The notes: a model not told the origin generated them from the letters alone. A DNA stretch of 64,000 nt from Paenibacillus timonensis (GCF_009725205.1 NZ_WNZY01000006.1:124001-188000), one strand, 5' to 3'; shown: positions 9,186 to 16,768, counted from the first letter of the stretch. A program made the numbers and translations.

Positions 9186-9239
9186 TAAGGGGGTATGAAC
9201 GAAGTGCGCAAATCACCTGAATGGGGTGGGGTTTGCGAC

Positions 9240-9263
9240 GTGCAGAGATTAGGGAGTTATCTG
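9240..9263 (+). other. attI-like primary insertion point at 9256/9257
   Basis: The first cassette starts at GTTATCTG (9256-9263) followed by CCA and GATTGGGCCCA (9267-9277). These 8 and 11 bases pair perfectly with TGGGCCCAATC (9560-9570) and CAGATAAC (9574-9581) at the other end of the same cassette, with a 3-nt internal mismatch. No folded site is seen to the left, so this junction plays the attI role, with the presumed cut between G9256 and T9257. Confidence 0.7.
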
Positions 9264-9330
9264 CCAGATTGGGCCCAAAGATTTGTAGGTAATCCATGCG
9301 CAACTTCCTGTTGCTTGAAGAGGAAAATCG

Positions 9331-9417
9331 ATGGGAAATACAAAGGCGAAGAAAGAGAACAAAAACGGAAAAGACCTGTATAAAACCTTGTATAAAACCA
9401 GTATAAACCCCGAATAG
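9331..9417 (+). CDS. possible 28-aa basic peptide in the first cassette
   Basis: The first cassette (9257-9785) has no clear long gene. ATG 9331 opens a 28-codon frame, preceded by GAAGAGG, giving a lysine-rich peptide with the repeated words LYKT LYKT. Part of it overlaps the 11-bp tandem repeats and may simply reflect them. The cassette may be non-coding. Confidence 0.2.
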   Translation: MGNTKAKKENKNGKDLYKTLYKTSINPE

Positions 9418-9432
9418 AACTCGTATAAACCC
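9378..9432 (+). repeat. five tandem 11-12 bp units (GTATAAAACC-type)
   Basis: GTATAAA occurs at 9378, 9390, 9401 and 9423, with a degenerate copy GAATAGA at 9412, giving spacings of 12, 11, 11 and 11 bp, one helical turn each. It lies inside the first cassette, about 120 bp from the attI-like point. It could be a protein-binding iteron array for the recombinase or a host factor; no such role is proven. Confidence 0.75.
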
Positions 9433-9574
9433 GGGCAGAAACAAAATACAAAAGTGGCAACGAAAATAATTAAAAACATACATAAGGAATATAAACGGAA
9501 AAGGCGTAAAAAGAAGAGGAGAAGCATGTGGGTCGACGTCCTGTCTTTATTCGAAGAAGTGGGCCCAATCCAAC

Positions 9575-9791
9575 AGATAACACAATGTTCCCGCCAGCGG
9601 CTAAAGCCGCTGGGTCCGCCCGAAGTAATAAGAAGTGGAGTCACTACGTAGATAATTCAGTAGCAGAGAAGTGAACTCAGGCGGACACATCTGCAAGGCT
9701 AAGTGGCGGAGCCACCCGGCAACCTGGATCGCTTCGCTCGAAGGGTCAGCTGCTTAAGCCTTTCGACGTCGGGAACACGGAAACGTTAGCT
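9575..9791 (+). repeat. attC-like site 1 (217 bp, long form)
   Basis: Left core AGATAAC (9575-9581), right core GTTAGCT (9785-9791). Outer stem GTTCCCG / CGGGAAC, hairpin I CCAGCGGC / GCCGCTGG, stem II GTCCGCC / GGCGGAC, stem III AGGCTAA / TTAAGCCT with an inner GTGGC / GCCAC hairpin. The outer stem differs in sequence from the other sites but still pairs. Ends cassette 0. Confidence 0.8.
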
Positions 9792-9835
9792 GAAATCAGA
9801 TGAATTAATAATAGAGATTAAAGAAGGGGGATTTT

Positions 9836-10753
9836 ATGTCTATTAATTTTATAAATGACACTCTTAAAAAAGAATTCAATAATTATTTGAACCTAAAAGA
9901 CAAACAAATTACAACTAGGACTAGGCAAAGATATTTGAGTGATATTAGTTTCTACATCGCCAGGTACATGATAGATGATGTTGGAAACTTATTAAATCAA
10001 ACCTATTTAAAGAATTACTTAAAGACTCGTAGAAGTTCAACCGCTAGAGCGTCTATAACCAATTTATTAAATTGTCTTCGTGAGAACAGAAGGATTAGTG
10101 ATAATTTATTTTATGAAACAACAAGTTTCATTCAAAATTTAAAAAAGTCGAAGACCGAACAACAAATGGAGTTTTTACAGGGGGAACAATTAGCTTATAT
10201 TCTGAGTAACAGAATTGAATACAGTAAGAAGAATAGAGAAGAGAGAATTTTATTACCGTTGATTGTGTATTTGGCATACAAATTGATATTTGAACAAGAT
10301 CACTTAATTAGACTTAAGTGGTCCGATATTGACTTGGTAAATATGAAGATTAGAAATATAAGATCAGTAATTATCAATGATGGAACTGTGAGTGAATGGA
10401 TTAGTATTGACCAAAAAGGTTGCGAATTAATTAAAGCTTATCAAGATACTGTAACTAATACGAAGAATGAAGATGCGTTTTTGGTGATAGATGGAAGATG
10501 CGCAACCAACAATTCTATAAACTCAGTATTAAGTGTTCTTAAGCGTAAGGCCAACATTAATATGATAAAAACCAGTGTAGACATTCAAAAAATCAATAGA
10601 AGTAGAATACTTAAAGACTTAATGGATACAAACGGAAAAGATACTATTGAAATTATAAAGATTCTAGGTTTAAAGAGAAATACTCAATTAGAGCATGCAC
10701 TCGAAGAATTTCTTTTGAACGATAACTCGAAGATGCCATCTGACATCAGCTAA
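9836..10753 (+). CDS. catalytically degenerate tyrosine-recombinase-like protein (cassette 1)
   Basis: 305 aa, start ATG with GAAGGGGG upstream; the stop codon lies inside the left core of the next site, as is common in cassettes. Residues 1-100 look like a phage-integrase SAM-like core-binding domain. The segment ending LIRLKWSDIDL (about residue 165) aligns with the usual TGLRxSELLxLxWxDID block, but the catalytic arginine is replaced (YKLIFEQDH), and no HxxR or LGH...Y box can be found near the end (KINRSRILKD...). It is therefore probably a DNA-binding relative without recombination chemistry. Much more AT-rich than the intact-type recombinase upstream. Function unknown. Confidence 0.7.
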   Translation: MSINFINDTLKKEFNNYLNLKDKQITTRTRQRYLSDISFYIARYMIDDVGNLLNQTYLKNYLKTRRSSTARASITNLLNCLRENRRISDNLFYETTSFIQNLKKSKTEQQMEFLQGEQLAYILSNRIEYSKKNREERILLPLIVYLAYKLIFEQDHLIRLKWSDIDLVNMKIRNIRSVIINDGTVSEWISIDQKGCELIKAYQDTVTNTKNEDAFLVIDGRCATNNSINSVLSVLKRKANINMIKTSVDIQKINRSRILKDLMDTNGKDTIEIIKILGLKRNTQLEHALEEFLLNDNSKMPSDIS

Positions 10754-10906
10754 CACCGTATTCACGCGACGGGCCTGACGGCCCTTGGTCTGCAGAGGCA
10801 TTTCTAGGAAGCGGATTCAGCAGACAACCCTGCGAACCTAACCGCGTCGCGGCCGCCCCTTCGGGGCTTAAGGTTCTCGGGTTTCGTGAATACAAGAACG
10901 TTATAT
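10748..10906 (+). repeat. attC-like site 2 (159 bp, long form)
   Basis: Left core AGCTAAC, right core GTTATAT. Outer stem GTATTCACG / CGTGAATAC (perfect), hairpin I GGGCC / GGCCC, stem II GTCTGC / GCAGAC, stem III GAACCTAA / TTAAGGTTC enclosing CCGC..GCGG and CCCC-TTCG-GGGG. Ends cassette 1, whose start (GTTAGCTGAAATCAGATG) matches the complement of its end at 16 of 18 positions. Confidence 0.85.
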
Positions 10907-10949
10907 GAAAGAGTCGCTAAAAATTTGGTTAGTATTTCAAAGGAGAGAC

Positions 10950-11474
10950 ATGAAAAAAACTAGATTTATTATAATTGGATTGATTATTGCAGGTTCACTT
11001 TTTTATTATGATTACTCCAGCAAATACTCAATCGATAATAATATACCCGAAATTGAGGAAGAGATAGAAAAACGACTAGAATCTGAAATCGAAATTAAGA
11101 AAACTCTTTTAACTAATAACAAGTTGCACTTTGTTTTCGATATGAGTGGAGTAATGGGATCTGGAGAATTTCGAAAAGGCTGGAATAACAAATACAAGTT
11201 TGAATTTGTTGGACATGGGACAAATTCGATAAGAGAAAGAATTATTGAAACGAACAAAGGACAGTATTTGAAAATTGCTGGTCGAAACACTGAAAACATC
11301 GGGGAAATCAAAGCTTATATTGATGATGAGATATATGATATTGAAATTCCCGATGGAGAGTACTTCTTGGTATTAGAACCAGTCAAGAAAACAGAGATTG
11401 AATTTACAAATGCAAAGATTATCTTTGATAGAGAAGGAAATGAAATATATAGACTAAACCTACCTGAAGAGTAA
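10950..11474 (+). CDS. hypothetical single-pass exported protein (cassette 2)
   Basis: 174 aa from ATG 10950, chosen because AAAGGAGAG lies just before it; the frame extends upstream to 10905 without a ribosome site. MKKTRFIIIGLIIAGSLFYY is a signal or anchor helix, followed by an acidic, lysine-rich soluble region with no family I recognise. Probably extracellular and membrane-tethered. AT-rich like the other cassette genes. Confidence 0.75.
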   Translation: MKKTRFIIIGLIIAGSLFYYDYSSKYSIDNNIPEIEEEIEKRLESEIEIKKTLLTNNKLHFVFDMSGVMGSGEFRKGWNNKYKFEFVGHGTNSIRERIIETNKGQYLKIAGRNTENIGEIKAYIDDEIYDIEIPDGEYFLVLEPVKKTEIEFTNAKIIFDREGNEIYRLNLPEE

Positions 11475-11495
11475 TTCGAAGAAGGCGACTCCATC

Positions 11496-11657
11496 ACATA
11501 ACAATGTGTTCACGCATCGGCGGACAAGCCGCCTCGGTCCCGGAAGAAGAGTCGGGGAAGCGATTGCCGGGACACATCCGCACCGACTAACCGCATCGCG
11601 GCCGGCTGCTACGCAGCCTTAAGTCGGTGAGACGTCGTGAACACGGAAACGTTATGC
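11496..11657 (+). repeat. attC-like site 3 (162 bp, long form)
   Basis: Left core ACATAAC, right core GTTATGC. Outer stem GTGTTCACG / CGTGAACAC (a compensatory change relative to site 2), hairpin I GGCGG / CCGCC, stem II GTCCCGG / CCGGGAC, stem III CACCGACTAA / TTAAGTCGGTG. TCGAAGAAGG lies 10 bp inside the cassette end. Confidence 0.85.
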
Positions 11658-11708
11658 GAAACAGTTGCAATTGAATTATTATATACGGTAACTCAAGGAG
11701 GCAAATAT

Positions 11709-12101
11709 ATGAGTAAGTATGCCCAGGCAGCTGTAGAAGCAGTTGAATTAGTGCATCAGGGGATTACTGATTCACCTGTAAAGGCTTGGGAAATGTCCAC
11801 ATCAAAATTTTTTGGTGCGGGTTCATGGGGACAAAGGAAAGGTTGTCCCAAAAACGCTTTCTTAGGATTATGTGAAAATGGATTTATTAAAGGAATTCCA
11901 AAGGGAATATATAACATGAAGGAAAATTCTAAAAATAAGAATTATGCAATAAGAGCAATTGAATTAATAACTCAACAACCTGAACTATTAGAAGATATCA
12001 GAGAACTATGGAATAAAGTTAGTAATGGAAATGAAATTTCGCATAATCATCAGATGCATATCGTTATAGCTCTCTATAACAAGAATTACATACAAAGCTA
12101 A
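11709..12101 (+). CDS. DUF6979-like small protein (cassette 3)
   Basis: 130 aa from ATG 11709 with CAAGGAGG upstream. The pattern KYAQAAVEAVELVHQG...SPVKAWEMSTSKFFG...KGCPKNAFLGLCENGFIKGIPKG...YAIRAIELI resembles a family of small uncharacterised bacterial proteins (DUF6979, recalled rather than searched). No membrane segment. Cassette ends match perfectly in the 7-nt core (GTTATGC / GCATAAC). Confidence 0.7.
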   Translation: MSKYAQAAVEAVELVHQGITDSPVKAWEMSTSKFFGAGSWGQRKGCPKNAFLGLCENGFIKGIPKGIYNMKENSKNKNYAIRAIELITQQPELLEDIRELWNKVSNGNEISHNHQMHIVIALYNKNYIQS

Positions 12102-12133
12102 ATTGTGAGTAATCTCAGGAGGGCAACTGCATC

Positions 12134-12279
12134 GCATAACACCGTATTCACGCATCGGGGCTATCGCCCCTCGATTGTCCAGATGTATAATCATGGAAGA
12201 AGCTCAGACAACAAACGACCCAGCCTAAGATAAGAGCTATCTAAGGCTGGGTCGTTTTGTGAATACAAAGACGTTATAG
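12134..12279 (+). repeat. attC-like site 4 (146 bp, short form)
   Basis: Left core GCATAAC, right core GTTATAG. Outer stem GTATTCACG paired with GTGAATAC, hairpin I GGGGC / GCCCC, stem II TTGTC / GACAA, stem III ACGACCCAGCCT / AGGCTGGGTCGT, with ATAGCTCTTAT-like arms at its tip. Founding member of the short class, which shares GTATAATCATGGAAGAAGCT. Confidence 0.85.
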
Positions 12280-12329
12280 GAAATTCCGGCAAAACATATT
12301 CAAACACAAAACACGAACAAACATTCTAT

Positions 12330-12356
12330 TAACGAGTTGTTATATGTGGTAGAATA
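12330..12356 (+). promoter_or_regulatory. probable toxin promoter in cassette 4
   Basis: TAGAAT at about 12351-12356, preceded by TTAACG at 15 bp, lies 58 bp before the toxin start. The same block (CACGAACAAAYATTCTRTTAA ... ATGGTAGAATA) recurs in cassette 15 near 22395-22437, suggesting that it is a conserved functional element. Confidence 0.5.
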
Positions 12357-12413
12357 AGGAAGTACAATTGAATCTTGGGTGGGCATGGTTTCCCTTCGAA
12401 AGGAGGTGAGGCC

Positions 12414-12509
12414 ATGGAGGTTAAAGATGCATTGACAATAATGTTCCTATTCGGAACGTTTATCCTTGCCCTCTTAACATACATTAATTCCAACAACAAG
12501 AGAAAATAA
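12414..12509 (+). CDS. holin-like type I toxin, 31 aa (cassette 4)
   Basis: MEVKDALTIMFLFGTFILAL followed by LTYINSNNKRK: a single hydrophobic helix with a short basic tail, the form of the TxpA/BsrG-like putative holin-like toxins (Hol_Tox) of Firmicutes. A very strong site (AGGAGGTGAG) lies just upstream, and a terminator hairpin starts right at the stop codon. In characterised relatives an antisense RNA silences the mRNA. It is the only gene of its cassette. Too short for ordinary gene calling. Confidence 0.82.
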   Translation: MEVKDALTIMFLFGTFILALLTYINSNNKRK

Positions 12510-12547
12510 AAACCCACCCCAAGGTTGACGGCCGAAGGTGGGTTTTG
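12508..12547 (+). terminator. terminator of the toxin mRNA
   Basis: AAACCCACC and GGTGGGTTT arms around an 18-nt loop, followed by TTGTT. It starts on the toxin stop codon, as in txpA-type mRNAs. Confidence 0.8.
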
Positions 12548-12742
12548 TTCCTTAAATGACTTAGAGGGGAATAAACCATCCAAGCCAATTGTATAGCCGA
12601 GTGTTGACGCACTCGGTTTTCTTATAACGATCATAACATATACTGAATTGACTGAAAACCAAGAAAATGGAATGTATAAAAACTTTGAATAAAAACCTGT
12701 ATGAAGTAAATTGAATGAGATATCGAAGAGGGCCGAAACATC
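12548..12742 (-). ncRNA. possible antisense antitoxin RNA region
   Basis: Downstream of the toxin there is no gene. On the minus strand TATACAAT (12588-12595 read backward) could be a -10 element for an RNA running through the toxin terminator into its 3' part. A second hairpin CCGAGTG / CACTCGG with TTTT (12597-12620, plus strand) is also present. The RNA itself is inferred from how this toxin family works, not seen directly. Confidence 0.35.
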
Positions 12743-12904
12743 CTATAACACCGTATTCACACGGCGAGACCTGACGGTCCCTTGGTCTGCAAGAGGATTT
12801 TCGAGGGAGCGAACTCAGCAGACAACCCTGCACTGGCTAAGTCCGTCGGACCCGCGCTTGCGCGCTTAAGCCAGTGAGGGTTCGTGAATACAAAGACGTT
12901 ATGT
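12743..12904 (+). repeat. attC-like site 5 (162 bp, long form)
   Basis: Left core CTATAAC, perfectly complementary to the start of its own cassette (GTTATAG). Right core GTTATGT. Outer stem GTATTCAC / GTGAATAC, stem II GTCTGC / GCAGAC, stem III CACTGGCTAA / TTAAGCCAGTG with an inner GCGC hairpin. Confidence 0.85.
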
Positions 12905-12942
12905 GAAATACTATGCAAGATATAGAAGGAGGGAAAACAACA

Positions 12943-13593
12943 TTGACTACTTTTTTCACTGATATGGATAATCGTTTAAAGAACATTGAATCTCTAAAAC
13001 ATGATTTTTTTGATGAAGCTTGCATACTCATCTATGTCTATTTAGATTACTTGAATAATTATACAAACAAGCTTTTTCCTGGACAAGGAGAGCACAGAAA
13101 GAACTTTAGACATTTTATTATGAACTATTCGAATCTTAAAACCGAATTAAAATGCTTGCAAATTAACCGATTTCTTAATGACTACTGTAAGGATGAAGCT
13201 ATCAGAACTAAATATAAGCATTACTATGAAAAAATTGAGGAACAAATTGAATCGGTAAGATCCGGAGTAGAAATTCCATTGCATTCGTTCTTCAGTTTAG
13301 ATGATGTAGACCAGGAAGATAAAAGGTTTTTCTCGCGCTATACAATAGCTAACAGTATTTATGACTATCGTAATAATGCCATTCATGAATATCGAAATGC
13401 AATTGATTATGGAGGATTTATTAAAGTGCCTTTTCTGTCATACACAAGTAATATTTTCAAAGATCAGGAAGGGTGGTTCACAACTGAAATTCCATTTTCA
13501 TTCTTGCGGGCTTTATTATTAAATTGCTATAGCAATGTAAGAAATGAGTATGAAGTATTTATTAAAGAACGATTTCCTGAGGGTTTAGCATGA
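12943..13593 (+). CDS. HEPN-like protein (cassette 5)
   Basis: 216 aa if TTG 12943 is used (GAAGGAGGG at the right distance); an ATG at 12913 in the same frame lacks a ribosome site. The protein is helical and charged. R143-N-N-A-I-H148 fits the R-x4-6-H signature of HEPN ribonucleases, found in many toxin and anti-phage proteins; the surrounding YDYRNNAIHEYR supports this. No partner antitoxin gene is in the cassette. HEPN is a motif-level suggestion only. Confidence 0.6.
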   Translation: MTTFFTDMDNRLKNIESLKHDFFDEACILIYVYLDYLNNYTNKLFPGQGEHRKNFRHFIMNYSNLKTELKCLQINRFLNDYCKDEAIRTKYKHYYEKIEEQIESVRSGVEIPLHSFFSLDDVDQEDKRFFSRYTIANSIYDYRNNAIHEYRNAIDYGGFIKVPFLSYTSNIFKDQEGWFTTEIPFSFLRALLLNCYSNVRNEYEVFIKERFPEGLA

Positions 13594-13607
13594 GGGCATA
13601 GTACTTC

Positions 13608-13764
13608 ACATAACAATGTGTTCATGTTTCGGACTGACGTACTTAGTCTGCCCGAAGCATTTCGAGGAAGTGGATACAGACAGACAACCCTGCGAGGCTA
13701 AGTCTAGCGACCCGGAGCTGAAGCTCCTTAAGCCTCTCGGATTCATGAACACGCAACGTTATAT
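13608..13764 (+). repeat. attC-like site 6 (157 bp, long form)
   Basis: Left core ACATAAC, right core GTTATAT. Outer stem GTGTTCATG / CATGAACAC (another compensatory variant), stem II GTCTG / CAGAC, stem III CGAGGCTAA / TTAAGCCTC. The cassette start (GTTATGTGAAATACTATGC) matches the complement of its end at 18 of 19 positions. Confidence 0.85.
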
Positions 13765-13811
13765 GAAATCCTCGAAAAAGAGAAGAAGAACTCAAATAGG
13801 AGAGATACAAA

Positions 13812-14813
13812 GTGAAACATCGCCAAGATGAAGCGTTACAACTATCAGAGGAAATTCTGAAAAACTTTGAGTTAGCAGAAATACCAACACAGAATATCGT
13901 TCTTAAGTGTTTAAGACTTGCGAGATTAATTAATGATTTTGATGGAGTCGAATGGCTAAAACATGAAGCAAACGGGTTCGAAAGAAATTCAGAAGGATAT
14001 CTTACGTCTGCTGCTTGGGATGCGGCAGGTAGATCAGGTAGACGTTATTTCATAGATGACCCTCAAAGCAAAGGAGATGCGCCAAAAAAAGTAGAGCGTG
14101 CGTTTACAAATACTATTGCAGTAATGGAAGTAGCGGTTAACGCGGCAAGATCACGAATGGAAGTTGCATATGATCGAAATGTTTCAATCTCAAGTCATTC
14201 AACAATATTACCGTCAGTACCACCTGGAAATGCTGCAGAGCGCAATGGAATTGCTAAGTTAATAAGTGAAAATACTGAACGTATTGAGAAAGTAAAATCT
14301 AGACTTTATCAATATGTTTTTAACCTTAACTATGAATTGAAATTTGGTCAGATCACTGAAGACATTTTTACACGAAAACGTGTCACAGTTGATATGCGAT
14401 TAAAGGATATTTGTCCGGAGGCAATCCAGAAATTTATATCTATTTATGAGAATATTAAATCACAGAATTCTGAGGATTGGGCAAATGCTGTACATACATG
14501 CCGGAGAATAATTAAGGAGGTTGCAGACTCGCTTTATCCTCCATCTGAAACGCCAATAGAATTGTCTGCGGGCAAGAAAGTAATGGTAGGCGAAGATCAG
14601 TACATTAACAGACTAATTCAATATATCGAGAGTAAATCATCCAGTGAGAAATTCTCCTCAATAGTTGGATCTCATTTGAAGTTTATTGGTGAAAGATTAG
14701 ATGGAATTCACGAGGCAGCTAATAAAGGCACACATTCAGAAGTAACTCTTGAAGAAGCTGAAAGATATATTATTTATACATATCTTGTAATTGGAGATAT
14801 ATTATCTCTTTAA
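13812..14813 (+). CDS. AbiTii-domain protein, probable phage defence (cassette 6)
   Basis: 333 aa, GTG start with AGGAGAG upstream. The N-terminal stretch (residues 8-60: ALQLSEEILKNFELAEIPTQ, NIVLKCLRLARLINDFDGVE, then WLKHEANGF) matches the AbiTii domain as I know it, a module of abortive-infection-type proteins. The C-terminal part ends ANKGTHSEVTLEEAERYIIY, as in other long AbiTii proteins. Single-gene cassette with near-perfect terminal complementarity. A defence role is inferred from the domain. Confidence 0.72.
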   Translation: MKHRQDEALQLSEEILKNFELAEIPTQNIVLKCLRLARLINDFDGVEWLKHEANGFERNSEGYLTSAAWDAAGRSGRRYFIDDPQSKGDAPKKVERAFTNTIAVMEVAVNAARSRMEVAYDRNVSISSHSTILPSVPPGNAAERNGIAKLISENTERIEKVKSRLYQYVFNLNYELKFGQITEDIFTRKRVTVDMRLKDICPEAIQKFISIYENIKSQNSEDWANAVHTCRRIIKEVADSLYPPSETPIELSAGKKVMVGEDQYINRLIQYIESKSSSEKFSSIVGSHLKFIGERLDGIHEAANKGTHSEVTLEEAERYIIYTYLVIGDILSL

Positions 14814-14851
14814 CAAATTTTGTTAAGTGTTTCGATGATGACGAGGACTTC

Positions 14852-15018
14852 ATATAACAATGCATTCACGCATCGCAGCCTTACGGCTGCTCGGTCCACC
14901 CGGTGTATTTTCGAGGAAGAGGATTCAGGCGGACAACCCTGCGAAACTAAGTGGCGGAGCCACCCGGCGACTTTGTCGCCTTAAGCCTCTCGGGTTCTTG
15001 AATACAGCAACGTTAGAT
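14852..15018 (+). repeat. attC-like site 7 (167 bp, long form)
   Basis: Left core ATATAAC (complementary to the cassette start GTTATAT), right core GTTAGAT. Hairpin I GCAGCC / GGCTGC, stem II GTCCACC / GGCGGAC, an inner GTGGC / GCCAC hairpin and a GGCGAC / GTCGCC hairpin. The outer right arm is slightly degraded (TTGAATAC). Confidence 0.8.
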
Positions 15019-15116
15019 GAAATTATTGCAGAACACATCAAATAACTCTTAAAGAATAGAACAATTAATAAAATTGATGTAATATAAAGGAAAATCTTGA
15101 TTGCGAGGAATGAAAA

Positions 15117-16499
15117 ATGATTGGGTTTAGCACGGTATTACCTTTGGCTATTGAGACAACAATTGAAGAATTCTTATTGATTTGTAAAGATTGGATGAAG
15201 CATAGCCCACATACCTCTCTAAAAATTGATGATAGCTCAATTGAAGATGGATTAAAGTACATTAGTCCTAATGAAACACTAGAATTTGTAAGAGTCCAAG
15301 GAGAGTATGGTGTTCATAGTGGGGTAAGACATACAAAGAAAGACGATGATTGCGAATGGAGAACAGATGTACTCGGCTATAAGACTAATGAAAGTTTTTT
15401 AGTTTCCATCGTAACTTCAAAAGCCGAGTTTAATGTTAAGACTTACAGTAAGCTTCCCGCTAGACCTCATATTATTAAACTATTGATGGAAAAAACATTA
15501 CCTATGTTTGACGATGGCTTAATAATTCAAAAAGAACCCAAAAAAGTAGATTTAACGAATTATCAAGAATTAGTTTCTCTAATAAAGAATGAAAAGAAAA
15601 ATCGTTTTCCTGTTGTTTTTATTAGTAAGTATTTTACAGGAGGCTATTTAGTAGATCCTGTAGAACTTGGAAAGAGATTGTCAGGTTATGCACACGTCTA
15701 TTATGAAACCGATGAGGGTGTCTCACATAAGATCAGAGAGATTACTAGTGGTCAGAATGCTTACAATGGAACAATTGGAATTTATTGGCCTGGTGGCGAG
15801 AAGAACAGTTATTATAGCCATGATGAATCAGATCATTTACTAAAAATTAGATTGTTCGTGCAAAAAACTTTAAGTAGTAGAACGTTAATAAAAGAATGTA
15901 GATGGTCTTACATACAAGATATCAAATACAGAATGAGGCTAGCAGAATACAAAAAAAATAATACAGAATTAACTGAGTTCATGGAGTATACATTAAATGA
16001 AATTAATACATTAAAGGAACGTCTTGATAATTTAGAAGCAGAGAATGAGTACTTGAATCAACAACTTGAAATGCGAACGGACAATGAGTTTACTAATTTA
16101 CCAACTCTTTTGTATAAGGGAGTTGAAAGAGAACTATTTAAAAATGAACAACTTGAACTTATTCTTGAGTTATTAGAAGAAAAATTAACTAGTGCCTCTT
16201 GCTCCGACAGAATGAAAAATATGATTCAATCAATTTTAGAATCAAATAATAAGTCAGATAATAAAGAAGTATTTTTGAAATCAGTAAAACAAATTCTGGT
16301 TTCAGATAAAGGGCTTACAAAACAGAGCAAGAGAGAATTAAAGAAGTTAGGTTTTGACATTCTTGAGGATGGAAAGCATTACAAACTAAAAGTTCAAGGT
16401 GAAGAACGTTACTCCTTCACAGTTTCTAAATCATTTAGTGATTCTAGGGCTCCAAAGAATAATTATTCTCAATTTAAGGAATATTTTTTCTCGATTTGA
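15117..16499 (+). CDS. unknown protein with coiled coil and HicA-like C-terminus (cassette 7)
   Basis: 460 aa from ATG 15117 (GCGAGGAATG upstream). The first 260 residues form a mixed soluble domain I do not recognise, containing NAYNGTIGIYWPGG. A coiled coil follows (about 265-325, heptad-like NTLKERLDNLEAENEYLNQQ). The last 55 residues (KRELKKLGFDILEDGKHYKL) resemble the small alpha-beta fold of HicA-type RNA-binding domains, a weak similarity. Largest cassette gene. The layout of sensor, coiled coil and effector would fit a defence or stress protein (speculation). Confidence 0.6.
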   Translation: MIGFSTVLPLAIETTIEEFLLICKDWMKHSPHTSLKIDDSSIEDGLKYISPNETLEFVRVQGEYGVHSGVRHTKKDDDCEWRTDVLGYKTNESFLVSIVTSKAEFNVKTYSKLPARPHIIKLLMEKTLPMFDDGLIIQKEPKKVDLTNYQELVSLIKNEKKNRFPVVFISKYFTGGYLVDPVELGKRLSGYAHVYYETDEGVSHKIREITSGQNAYNGTIGIYWPGGEKNSYYSHDESDHLLKIRLFVQKTLSSRTLIKECRWSYIQDIKYRMRLAEYKKNNTELTEFMEYTLNEINTLKERLDNLEAENEYLNQQLEMRTDNEFTNLPTLLYKGVERELFKNEQLELILELLEEKLTSASCSDRMKNMIQSILESNNKSDNKEVFLKSVKQILVSDKGLTKQSKRELKKLGFDILEDGKHYKLKVQGEERYSFTVSKSFSDSRAPKNNYSQFKEYFFSI

Positions 16500-16576
16500 T
16501 ACTCAATTTTTCACCTGCCCCCAATTTCTTTCTGGGGGCACTTTTTGAATGTATTTCTATTGGAAGCAATAACATC

Positions 16577-16736
16577 ATCTAACAACGTATTCACGCTGCG
16601 GGCTGTCGCCCTTGATCCAACCGAAATTAAGAAACCAGGAACGGATGCAGTCGGACAACCCTACGAGCCTAATTCTTCGACCCACTCCCTACGGTCGTTT
16701 ACGGCTCTCGGATTCGTGAACACAAAAACGTTAGCT
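16577..16736 (+). repeat. attC-like site 8 (160 bp, divergent long form)
   Basis: Left core ATCTAAC, complementary to its cassette start GTTAGAT; right core GTTAGCT. Outer stem GTATTCACG / CGTGAACAC, hairpin I GGGC / GCCC, stem III CGAGCC / GGCTCTCG. Stem II is weak (TCC / GGA). Confidence 0.8.
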
Positions 16737-16768
16737 GTAATTCGGTTAACCATTTTTTGGAGGGGGAA

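Noticed and set aside
9195-9383. A 62-codon plus-strand frame crossing the attI-like point
   Set aside because: It spans the element junction, so it cannot be a conserved gene in all arrays, and the peptide resembles nothing.
9249-9644. Minus-strand frames with repeated GFIQ/GVYTGF words opposite the first cassette
   Set aside because: They are translations of the 11-bp tandem repeats and of site 1; no ribosome site or family.
10754-10900. Site interiors considered as structured RNAs such as riboswitches or group II intron ends
   Set aside because: Each copy lies at a cassette boundary, keeps TAAC/GTTA cores and pairs with cassette ends, which an RNA model does not explain; hairpins may still affect transcription.
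12329-12634. A 101-codon minus-strand frame over the toxin gene
   Set aside because: It covers the terminator and ribosome site of a better-supported toxin; no ribosome site of its own.
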